DNA of 64,000 nucleotides from contig RCNN01000084.1 in the NCBI GenBank assembly GCA_003667245.1, positions 1 through 64,000 on the forward strand. The letters are read 5' to 3'. A program made the translations under genes and the position numbers. The stretch comes from Heterostelium multicystogenum (taxonomy: Eukaryota > Evosea > Eumycetozoa > Acytosteliales > Acytosteliaceae). The notes under the pieces are model-generated. The model ran no database searches, was not told the DNA's origin, and worked only from the letters and a program-made list of their open reading frames with translations. Positions 10,220 to 19,879 of this stretch are shown here, piece after piece (within the stretch, counting starts at the first letter, position 1; every line of letters begins with the position of its first letter).

Positions 10220-12411
10220 TTATTTTGTTTCTTTGGGGAATAGATTCTGAATGATAGAAAGGATGTGATTTGAAAGATATTCTTCTTTGTTGGTCCACCT
10301 GATTGTGAATTGCTGTTGTGCTTTCTCAAACTCAATGGATATACTTGATTTAACAAGAATCTTATTTTGATCGATCCTCTCAATGGTGGCACCAACCAAC
10401 CATTTACATAATTCAACATATAAAATCTCGATGCAATCTTTCACTTCCTGAACCAGTTTCCAATATAAAATGAAATTCAATTGTACATTGTTGATTGATA
10501 ATTCTTTCGATGCTTCCATTGGATCTAGCAGTTTAATACTCTAAAATAAATGAATCGATTAGTGGAACTTGTTGAACATATTGCTGTTAATATTAAATTA
10601 ATAGTTTACCTGATAGCCTTTGGAAACCATGATACCTTGAACTGGAACTGACACAATAGGAGACCTAGACTTCTTTGTCTCTTGTTCTAAACTATCTGTA
10701 TTGTTTTCATTGCTGTTATTGTTACTATTGTTGTCTTCATCCAGATTGGCATTGTATTCGAATGCAGTAGCACTCTCTTTGGAGTATTCTGAAATCTGTC
10801 GCTTCAGCAGTTTCAATGAAATATCGATGGGTATAGTCTTTGGGGATTCGATATGTACAGTAACACCGTTCGCAGGGAAGTAGCAGGGTATATTAAAATC
10901 TTTTGATATCTTATCACTTAAAAATCTCCTATAATAATATTGTGAATAGAAAGTATGAGTGATCCCATATGGTTATAATATGTTTTTGATGTTGGGATAT
11001 TTACATTTTCTCCTTTTCTCCATGCACTAATAATACATTCTTCGGCTGAGACATCTTGATCAGTTGCATGATACCTTTGGCATCGGCATGTGCTGAAAAA
11101 GAGAGATTGTGTATTTTACATTTGACTTCGAGTGTGGTCTTTTTGTCAATCTCCACCATCTGTGGACCAGTTGCGTTGGAAAGAAGTTTGTTTCCAACGG
11201 TTCCCACAACACAGTATCCGGGAATGATTGTCATGTTGAGTTCGGATGGTGCCCATTTTTTTAAAGACTTCGAGCGAGGCACCAGCGTGAAGCATACCCG
11301 GTGTTGCAAAGAGAACCATCGGTCCAGGTGCATCGACAAGCATTCTATCAAATGGCTTAATGTGCTTAAAATCAAACATGTTTCTCTTGACGAAGGTTTG
11401 CTTGATCTTTTGGTTCGTCCAGCTGATGAACAGTTTGTAATAAAAGTTTGCTTTCTCCGCGAGACCCTCAGAGAAGTAGATTGGTACAGTCAGGCCCATC
11501 TGCTCCCAATAGGTATCGATGAGGATACACAGCTCCTGCACACGTCCAAGAGCAAACACGGGAATCAGTACCTTTCCACCCTTTTCAACGCACTCGTGTA
11601 CACGCTTGAGAAAATCACGCTCACGCCCACGCTTAGAGTCACGAATGGTAGTAGCATAGGTTGTCTCTGTGATCAGGAGCGTCGGATTGACAGCATCAAT
11701 CCACGCGCTTCCAAGATGACGATCGGGTGTCATGTTATAGTCACCGGTGTACACGACTGACTCTTCTCCAACCTTACAATAAAACATAGCTGCGCCCAGC
11801 ACGTGACCTGCATAATAAGGCTTGATCGACAGCTCATCGTCTACCTCAATCGTTTGATGCAGTGCAACAGGAATAACCTTTTTCATACAATCTTTAATCA
11901 TTTGAGGTGTAAAGAAGTTTGTTTCACCTTTTCTATCAACAATGATCTTTCGATAATCTTCCAACAAAATTGGCACAATCGCTTTCGTAGGCAACTAAAT
12001 ATAGCACTAGTTTTAGTACATTGTTTCTTCTGATCAACAGATGATATATATCTATTGCTACCTACAGTCATATATATAGGTCCATCATATCCACATATCT
12101 CTGTAAAGTAAGGTAGTGCACCACAATGATCTAGATGACTTTCCAATTGAAACTTCTCAGTTAGTATGCTACGATAACAATGTGTGGATCATCTTGTTTA
12201 CATACAAATGTGTAATAATGACACAATCCAATACTTTAGTGAATTGCTTTGTTTTAGAAATGAAAGAGAAGTCAGGGAATCTACGTTCATCATGATAACC
12301 CATGTGCATTCCACAATCAAACATGATGTTCTTATTTCCAATACTGACGATAACACAACTTCTTCCTACATCTTGACCTGCGCCAAGAGGTACCACTTTA
12401 ATCGTACTCAT
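10220..12411 (-). CDS. ints11: Integrator subunit 11 (INTS11/CPSF3L) endonuclease
   Basis: Metallo-beta-lactamase/beta-CASP RNA endonuclease, catalytic subunit of the Integrator complex, which cleaves nascent snRNA and paused transcripts. About 635 residues (human 600). N-terminal [38 protein letters not shown], the zinc signature [13 protein letters not shown] formed across intron 1, [41 protein letters not shown], the beta-CASP blocks [18 protein letters not shown] and [14 protein letters not shown], and [11 protein letters not shown]. The INTS11 rather than CPSF73 identity rests on [18 protein letters not shown] and HxxTIRDSKR-type matches. Introns: 12139-12205, 11995-12065, 10929-11004, 10541-10609. 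An Asn-rich insert sits at about residues 465-500. One break at the T run 11256-11262 (one base too many). Confidence 0.95.
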
Positions 12412-12809
12412 CACTTCACTGCCTTATTTTAGAACTAACGCCAACCTGTTTTCCATATGACTAATAAGGTAACAAGATCACAATAAATTAAGCACACTTT
12501 AAACTTAATCATCAGGAAATTAAATTTTGAAGTTTTGTCAAATTTGAAAATGACCTTCAGTGGACTGGGCAATTGTTCGATTCCTAAGAGACTTAACCAA
12601 AGTTCAACACCATTAATTTTCTAAGAATATTAATTTTGAAGTTATTGTACCACATATAACAAGATCATGTGATAATTTCACACTGATATGTAACCATATA
12701 ATCTAATTAGTACTACTTTCCCATTGTTTGCATGATTCATTATCAATCTCTCTTAAAAATTAGAGGAAAATATTTTTGAATCATTACATTTTATTGTCAA
12801 GAAATAAAC
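12412..12809. promoter_or_regulatory. Divergent promoter region, ints11 / cysteine protease
   Basis: AT-rich interval between two divergent genes, with no open frame. Promoter role inferred from position only. Confidence 0.4.
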
Positions 12810-13966
12810 ATGAATAATAAATATATCTATATAGCTTTAGTATTCTCTCTGCTCATATTCTCTGGAACAAGAAACAAATAATATTCTTCCTAACTTAGAG
12901 TTGACGGTCACCGTTAATTTGACACTTGGTTTGTTGAAACATCTCGAGTATGCCAGCAAGTTCACAGAATGGGCTTTGAAATACAACAAAGTATATGCCA
13001 ATCAGAAGGATATCGATGATCGTTTCAACACATTCAAATCTAATTTGGACTTTATCAATGAATTCAATAGCAATCCAGACAAGTCAATGACTGTTGGACT
13101 CAACGAGTTTTCAGATTGGACTGATGAAGAGAAACGATTGTCATTGTTTGGTGCAATTGTCAATTCAACTGATATTGGTATTCCATTTGAGAATCCAGTG
13201 TCTCCAGTCCAAAGACAACTTATGGGCACTTATATTGATTGGAGATCTTCTGGTAAAGTTACTTCAGTCAAAAGCCAATTGTCATGTGGAGCATGTTATA
13301 CTTTTTCCTCTGCTGCGGCAATAGAGAGTGCTATTCTTATTAAGAGTTCTTCATCAGTAGACCTCAGTGAACAAGATTTAATCGACTGTAGTTTTGGACT
13401 ATATTCAAATAATTTTAACTTTGGATGCAATGGAGGTGATCCAGGTTTTACATTACAACATGCACTTCATAAAGGTATTTCGTTGGAGTCCAAATATCCA
13501 TATTGGTCTGGATCATCAACAACACATTCATCTTGCAAGTCTGTACCTAGAAGTACATACAACTTCCAGTTATACTATGTATCCAAAAGTGAAGATCTAT
13601 TAGCATCTGCATTATCAAATGGGCCAATTGCAGTCACACTAAATGCTGTGAGCAATGCATTTTTAAGCTATTCAGGAGGTATCTATAATGAAGCAAGTTG
13701 CTCAACAGCTATAAATCATGCAGTTCTCTTGGTTGGTTCAGGTATAAGCAATGGTCAAGAATACTGGATCATCAAGAATTCATGGGGAACCCATTGGGGA
13801 GAGAATGGGTAAGTAATCATAAACTATTTTATATTATCTACTGTCGATTTATTAATCAATACAATCATATTTAATCAATTTAACCTATAGATTTATGAGA
13901 ATTGCCAAAGGATATAACAGATGTGGAATTGTTTCACAAAGAAGTTATTACGTTAAATTCTTATAA
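12810..13966 (+). CDS. Papain-family cysteine protease (C1A)
   Basis: Secretory/lysosomal cathepsin-like protease. ATG 12810 opens a hydrophobic signal peptide (IYIALVFSLLIFS). A pro-region of the I29 type follows, with an ERFNIN-like helix (WALKYNKVYANQKDIDDRF...FINEFN) and GLNEFSDWT. The mature enzyme starts around YIDWRSSGKVTSVKSQ. The catalytic Cys is in LSCGACYTFSS (TGT at 13294-13296), the His in NHAVLLVGSG and the Asn in IIKNSWGTHWGENG. The Trp that almost always follows the catalytic Cys is Tyr here. The oxyanion Gln is retained (SQLSCGAC). One intron, 13809-13890. One frame break at about 12850-12870 between the signal peptide and pro-region. Length is normal for the family. Confidence 0.92.
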
Positions 13967-14788
13967 CAATAAATTGATTTACAAGTTCCAAACCAAACTT
14001 TTATTCTCATTAAATAGTGTTTATAAAATAGATTAGTTTGGCTCAGTTAAAATTATGGATGATTTGATTTAAATAGATTTGATTTTGAATATTAAGTGAT
14101 CTACATTTATTTGTGTATTTTGAAAGATTCTCATACTTTTCCATTGACCAAAAGGTGTTGTTTAATTATAATTACTCCTAGCTCTATGTTAGAAAATAAG
14201 AACTTCAAGTACTCTTATTATTTACAAAATTAGCATAACCCACAACGAAAAACAAAATATAGAGACAAACAATAATTCAGTTAACTAAACTCACCAATAA
14301 AATTTTGACCAATAATGAATAGAAGAATCGAATCAATCTTAATCTTTATTATCCTTCAAGATATCTTAATCTTCTTTATTCATAATCCTACAGGATATTA
14401 TACTCCATTTGCATTTATAGATCATATAAGAAAAGTAATTAGATTACAAGAGATTGACCCATGTTTTTCATTTGAAAGAAGACAACAAATTACATCTATC
14501 ATATCTTGGAATTCATCTCAATTGATGGAAAAGATATTAATCTTAAATTAATTTTATCAAGATCTATTCTATTTCTTAAAGCTATTTAGAATTAGATCTG
14601 AATGTTTGGAAATTCGAATCAAATCTTAATAAAATGATAGTGTTCTTTTAAATGTTAAAAGTACAGTTAATAATAATGTTTATTTTGATTAAATTAATGT
14701 TTGAATTAACAAAATTAAAAGTGTAGTGTTGTTGGTCGTAAAATTTATAATAAAGATCTTCGATTTCCTTCGTCGATAATGACTATTA
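13967..14788. other. Intergenic between protease and P450 3' end
   Basis: AT-rich. It holds one small ATG-started frame on the plus strand (14315-14551), listed separately. Otherwise nothing recognisable. Confidence 0.45.
14315..14551 (+). CDS. Possible small hypothetical protein, 78 aa
   Basis: ATG-started frame (MNRRIESILIFIILQDIL...) with a hydrophobic N-terminal third and a mixed C-terminal half (RKVIRLQEIDPCFSFERRQQ). I do not recognise it. Its AT-rich composition resembles the flanks more than the neighbouring exons. It could be a real short gene, the relic of a family gene whose N terminus looks similar, or chance. Confidence 0.25.
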   Translation: MNRRIESILIFIILQDILIFFIHNPTGYYTPFAFIDHIRKVIRLQEIDPCFSFERRQQITSIISWNSSQLMEKILILN

Positions 14789-16564
14789 TCAGCATCTTGA
14801 TTCAAGTCTAATTTGATATTCTTTAGGATACAAACAAACTCCAAATACTTCCTCATCTGGAATTGGTTTGCCACTGTATGAAGAAATCTTAAAGTTCATA
14901 ATGATGTTGGTGCATCCTATATACAGTTCATCCATTGCCAAGCTACAAATAAATAAAATACTATTATTAGTTTTGATATTTAGATAATGGAATCCATAGG
15001 AATAATAATTACTTTAATCCAATGCAATTTCTTGAACCAACACCAAATGGCATCCATGCTTCATTAGTTTGTTCAGTCAAGAATCTTTCTGGCATGAATT
15101 TTTCGGGATTGGGGAAATACTTTTCATTACGCATGATACCATATTGGTTGGTGAGCATCTGAGTTCCTTTTGGTATGAAATATCCACCAATGACGATATC
15201 CTGATCACATCTTCTATTAAGTCCAAGAGGGGCAGTTGGTTTAATTCTCATGATTTCCTTAATAACTGCCAAGAAATAAGGAGTCTTTGGACGATATTCA
15301 TTGGTTATGAACTTATCTTTGCCAGCAGCAGCTACAATCTCTTTGTACATTTTTTCTTGGATCTCTGGATAGTTTGCCATGTGCCAAAGGAACCAATGCA
15401 TCGTAGTTGCAGTAGTATCGGTTCCTCCCAACAACAAATCGGTGGCAATTCTAAGAACAGTATCAGTATCATTGAATTCAATGATTAATTCTTCGAACAA
15501 ATCCTTTGGGCTAAAGAAAATGAGGAATGCAATTAATAAATAATAATATTATTATTTTTTAAATAATACTTACTTTTTGGGATCAAAGTCCTTTAGTTTC
15601 TCTCTGTATATTTGTTGCTCAATGAAATTCTTACATCTATTGAAGCTGGAGGCAACTTGATTTTTCATGAGGTAGAATAAAGGTGCACATATATGGAGGA
15701 AATTCAGTACATTTCCTTGTGAAGTTTGTTTGAAAATATCTTCAATCGATTCAATGAGCTCCGAGGCAACATTATCAGTTATTGATTCATGGTATGGAAT
15801 CTGCTTAGAGAATACAATCATCAAGATAATATTCATAGCAAATTTCTTTAAGTATGGATTTGGTTCCAACTATTAATTGAAATGAGAAAAGGAATTATAA
15901 TTTGGTTAGCAATTTAGGAAGAATTAGTTTCAAATTAAGGTAGATATATTTACAGGTAGACCTGATTTTTCGAATGTTTTCAAGCATGATATAAATTGTC
16001 TGGTATGATCTTCGACGATAGCATTCAGCTGTCTAAGTTTAGTTTTGGTGAAGCTAGTGGAAACATGGGAACGAATTGGCTTCCAATTTTCATAGTCTGA
16101 AGTTAGGATATTCATTCCACTGCCACTCAGAATCTTACCTAGAGGTGTCAATACACGTCCAGAGAACACATCGAAATTCTTGTTCCAAATCTCTTTGACC
16201 AGTGCTGGGTCACTAACAACAATGGTGTAGTAGTCACCCATCCAAAGACTCAGCATCGCGTCATCACCAGTATATTTAGTGATGGCTTTATGTGGATCTT
16301 TGGTCAAGTATGGTAGCGATCCTAAAATTGGATAATTAATACCAGGTGGCTTGGGATCAGCTGAACTAAATTTGGTATTCTTCGAAATCTATATTATAAT
16401 AATTATTATAATAGTAATAAAGTAATTTTGGAATTAGAATTGGAAATTAATATAATAGCTTTTGTTTGGGGTAAGAGCCACTGGAAGCTTCTATATTATT
16501 ATGTGATACATACGAATGAGTAGAAGATATAAGATATAATTATAAAGAGAATTAGAACCAACAT
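14789..16564 (-). CDS. Cytochrome P450
   Basis: Haem-thiolate monooxygenase of 477 residues, intact with no frame break. ATG 16564 opens a 17-residue hydrophobic ER anchor (MLVLILFIIISYIFYSF). The Pro-rich hinge PKPPGINYPILGSLPYL follows. The I-helix oxygen-binding motif is LLLGGTDTTATT, the K-helix ExxR is KEIMR, and the PERF block is FMPERF. The haem-binding loop is FGVGSRNCIG with Cys as fifth ligand. Five exons: 16564-16514, 16388-15954, 15869-15574, 15510-15013 and 14942-14789. Dictyostelids have many P450 genes (CYP508, CYP513-CYP525 groups), and I cannot assign a subfamily or substrate. The upstream region (about -365 to -470) has CA-rich boxes, described separately. Confidence 0.95.
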
Positions 16565-16928
16565 TTTTATCAGTAATTGTTTCTTTTGGATTTAGGTGAA
16601 TTAAATGAATGCTTCTTGGTTAGAGGAAGAATGATTCAAGTTATTTATATAGTTGGCTTGCAAACGGTTGATGCCTAACAGTGATAGGAGCGAGGGTGGA
16701 AGACATCGACAGGGTTGGATGGAGAGTGGATATCTAGCCAAGAACGCTGGATTAATGTAGATAGCTTGTTTACAAAATTTCTATAGAAATTCATTTAACG
16801 TGCAGTGCAGAGGGTCAACTCTACAACTTTCTATATAAAGCTTAAATTAGGTCAATCAATCCATCTAATGTGACCGTGTGTGGATATTAGTATATCTTGC
16901 TCGATCTAGTTCTTCGGGTATAACCTCC

Positions 16929-17037
16929 CACACCCCACACTGCTGCTGCTACTGCGACTGATGTTACTTCAATAACACACAGCTACCCCCCACACCATCC
17001 ATAATAAAAGTGAAGTGAAGTGCAAAGTAGGGTGTGT
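16929..17037. promoter_or_regulatory. Cluster of CA/GT-rich boxes
   Basis: CACACCCCACAC at 16929-16940, ACCCCCCACACC at 16985-16996 and the opposite orientation GGTGTGT at 17031-17037. This resembles the CA-rich elements (G-boxes) bound by GBF in dictyostelid developmental promoters. It lies 365-470 bases upstream of the P450 start. Function is inferred from resemblance and position. Confidence 0.4.
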
Positions 17038-18101
17038 AGCTTATTGTGAATTTTATTGATCAATCAATCATCACATCTTATAAACTTCAAACGAATCACC
17101 CAATTGAGCTGCGATGCTATACAGTGTTGTTGTTATTGGTGTTGTTGGTGTTGTTGTTGTTTTTGCTGTTAATATTGTATAAAGATTACGATAATGCTGT
17201 CGACAGTTTAGTTTAGTTTTAACAAACCAAACAAAGCATACAGTTAACTCTACTCTACTTTGCTTTAGTAGTTTATTTAACTTGCTTCTTTGCTTAGCTC
17301 AGCAAGCTTTGCCATGTGAAGTGTAATTGAGAGAGTAGAATTGATGGTGTGAAGTGTTAGTTAATTAATTTAACATTTAATTTAAGATAACCACATGTAT
17401 AAATCTAATTTAATAGGCTATCTTCAGCATATCCATTATCCATTTATGGTTGATTACATTTAAATTGTAATATAACCTAGCTAGAAATAGTAACAAATAC
17501 CTAATGCACTTGGTAATACTACTATTTTAATTAACTCTTATGTCATCAATAAATGAAAGTACGTCTATAGAATCAGTTTAAATCTAAATTTAAAGATCGC
17601 CTTTTGATTATCAATCAAATTTGTGTGTTGACGTAATATCTATAGTGAAGAGGGAAATAGATTGCTTCTTTAGGATAAGAGCATGATCCACACATCATCC
17701 TATTCTAAATTGATAGGTTTGTATGTGTTAAATTGATAGGTAGGTAGTATGTATTTGTCTTTGAGAGCAGGCAACTTAGTTAATGTTAAATTTAATTTAG
17801 AATTTATAGTTTAAATACATTGACAAGAAGATAATCTTGGTAACTATTATTTCTTGGTCCTATATCCACCAGGTATTATATAATAAGAAACATGCTCATT
17901 ATCTATGTAGAATATTCTTTCATTATAAGGTAGGACTGAGACTCAAGTTGTTGTAGATGAAATTACAATAGTGTATTCCTTAATCATTGAAAAAGATTGC
18001 AGTCCAATTTGTTCGTTGAGCTACCCCAAATTCAAACTGTTAATCATTATTTGAATAATGTAAAATGAGTCATTGAATCAAACAACTTCACCCTGCAGTG
18101 T

Positions 18102-18120
18102 GAGTCATGTCACATGACTC
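18102..18120. repeat. Perfect inverted repeat
   Basis: Arms GAGTCATG and CATGACTC separated by TCA. It sits 113 bases upstream of the FNIP gene ATG, so it could be a site for a dimeric factor: each arm carries TGAGTCA/TGACTC-like (bZIP-type) sequence. Confidence 0.5.
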
Positions 18121-18232
18121 GCTTTGTCTTATTGACTTGGTAGTTTTGTTTTTTAAATAAAAGTCCGATATAATAAATCAAAGTTTCAAATAAAAGTTTT
18201 GTGTAATAAATATTTATAATATTATAATTATC

Positions 18233-19879
18233 ATGACAACTTTATTTTCACATGTTATCCTCAAACATATCATAAAGTATTTGGATGAGAATATAGACAG
18301 AATCTGTCTGACTTTGGTGTGTAGGAAATGGTTTGAATTGGTTCTAGATTTCAATGTAACAAATTGTCATCAGATTAGGCCGGTTGCATTCTACAGGAAC
18401 GAAAAGAGATTCCATTTGCATTCCTACAGAGATGCAATTGTCAATACGATACTGAATGGCGGAACCAATCATGATCTGAAGTACTCGCTGCTCGTATCTC
18501 TTGCAGATCTTGGTAGTCCGCTGCCCAACTATGTTACACATCTTAGCTTTCCACAGGGTTTCAATGAGATTATTCCTCCCAATTGGATACCCGATTCGGT
18601 CACTCACATATTGTTGACTTCATCGTTCAATCAACCTATCTTGAAAGACACGCTGCCATCATCATTAACGCACCTCTGGCTGGGTGATATGTTCAACCAA
18701 CTGCTCACACCTGGCATCTTTCCTTGCTCACTCAAATTCCTCTCAATGGGAAATTCTTATTCTTTTCCTTTGACTGAAGACACACTTCCTCCAGGACTAG
18801 AAACAATATATCTTCCACGGACTTTTGTAATGCGCTACGACACTCTCCCGAGCAGCCTTAAAAAAGTTTATTTTGGAGGTCTGCTCAATACTCAATTCAA
18901 TGCAAACAAAATACTTCCTGAAACTGTTGAATCTATCAAGTTTGCCAGTACATTCAGATCACCACTACATCCTGGTGACCTACCTTCTTTTCTACAAAAA
19001 CTAAAGTTTCATCAGAGCTACCCGAGAGTTTTAGGTGCCGATGTGCTTCCATCTTCACTTACTACTCTCGAAATACCATTTCAACCTGGGACCATACTTC
19101 CACAGGGTATTACAAAATTGAACCTAACCAATCGTTATCGCAACCACAGCTTGGACAACTTCATTCCCTCGACTGTACAGCATCTAACAATCGACTGCTA
19201 CCGACTGGATATATTTCCTCCAAACTTGAAATATTTAAAGCTCAATCTCCTAGAAGGAAGTGTCAACATTAAAGCGCTGCCTAAAACTCTGACGGAGCTC
19301 GAAATCAACACAAACTCTCATCCAATAATCTGGAAAGCCAAACATCTACCAAATCTAACTCACCTGACAGTCTTCTCATTTCACAAGGATACAGTATTTC
19401 CAAAATCTGTTACACACCTAACTTTTAAATCTATCAATCAAAAGATAACTTCGAAATCACTTCCACTGAATCTCCTTTGTTTGGAGCTATCAAACTTTTA
19501 TCAGTGGTCGCTCCCCACTCTCCCCAAGACTCTTGTGCACCTGGGAATCGGAAGCATGTTCTCACAAGATTTTCCAAATGATCTTCCGAGCTCCCTCACC
19601 TCGATATCTATTCCAAGCGATTTCAAATTCGCAATTCCTCAAAACATCAAATCGATAAAACTGAATGAGTCCACGTTTATCAACCTAATGGGCATCCTTC
19701 GAAAAATGCAATCAATATCATCACTCAAAATCAAAATTCAATCGAAAACAATCAATTTTCGCAACCTTGGCAATGATTACCTATTAATTTTTTCAGAGTC
19801 AGACCTCACCGGAACGATCATATCTTTTCACAAGCTAATATCTAATCACAATGTTTTCGAATATTTTTTAAAACAATAA
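18233..19879 (+). CDS. F-box / FNIP-repeat protein
   Basis: Single exon, 548 residues, intact. Residues about 1-45 form an F-box-like domain (LFSHVILKHIIKYLDENIDRICLTLVCRKWFELV), which in this family would bind Skp1 of an SCF ubiquitin ligase. Residues about 100-480 are tandem FNIP-type leucine-rich repeats of about 22 residues with the LPxSLxxLxLxxxFNQ pattern (for example LPSSLTHLWLGDMFNQ and LPPGLETIYLPRTF). FNIP-repeat proteins are strongly expanded in dictyostelids and thought to be substrate receptors, but targets are unknown. There is no signal peptide or membrane segment. The C-terminal 60 residues leave the repeat pattern. A second, minus-strand member lies at 34186-35318. Confidence 0.9.
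   Translation: MTTLFSHVILKHIIKYLDENIDRICLTLVCRKWFELVLDFNVTNCHQIRPVAFYRNEKRFHLHSYRDAIVNTILNGGTNHDLKYSLLVSLADLGSPLPNYVTHLSFPQGFNEIIPPNWIPDSVTHILLTSSFNQPILKDTLPSSLTHLWLGDMFNQLLTPGIFPCSLKFLSMGNSYSFPLTEDTLPPGLETIYLPRTFVMRYDTLPSSLKKVYFGGLLNTQFNANKILPETVESIKFASTFRSPLHPGDLPSFLQKLKFHQSYPRVLGADVLPSSLTTLEIPFQPGTILPQGITKLNLTNRYRNHSLDNFIPSTVQHLTIDCYRLDIFPPNLKYLKLNLLEGSVNIKALPKTLTELEINTNSHPIIWKAKHLPNLTHLTVFSFHKDTVFPKSVTHLTFKSINQKITSKSLPLNLLCLELSNFYQWSLPTLPKTLVHLGIGSMFSQDFPNDLPSSLTSISIPSDFKFAIPQNIKSIKLNESTFINLMGILRKMQSISSLKIKIQSKTINFRNLGNDYLLIFSESDLTGTIISFHKLISNHNVFEYFLKQ

Larger units (their letters stand above)
16565..18232. other. Gene-free region, divergent P450 / FNIP promoters
   Basis: About 1.7 kb with no credible gene. 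It contains CA-rich boxes at 16929-17037, short CTG repeats near 16941-16952, GTT repeats near 17128-17160 and a perfect 8-base inverted repeat at 18102-18120. It likely holds the promoters of two divergent genes. Confidence 0.5.

Noticed and set aside
11056..11760. 234-codon plus-strand frame
   Set aside because: Antisense shadow of the INTS11 coding exon, which has unmistakable family motifs.
11146..12411. CPSF73 (CPSF3) as identity for the beta-CASP protein
   Set aside because: Blocks [21 protein letters not shown] and [10 protein letters not shown] follow INTS11 rather than CPSF73.
16680..16760. GC-richer patch checked as a possible tRNA
   Set aside because: No cloverleaf arms or T-loop GGTTCRANNCC could be placed.
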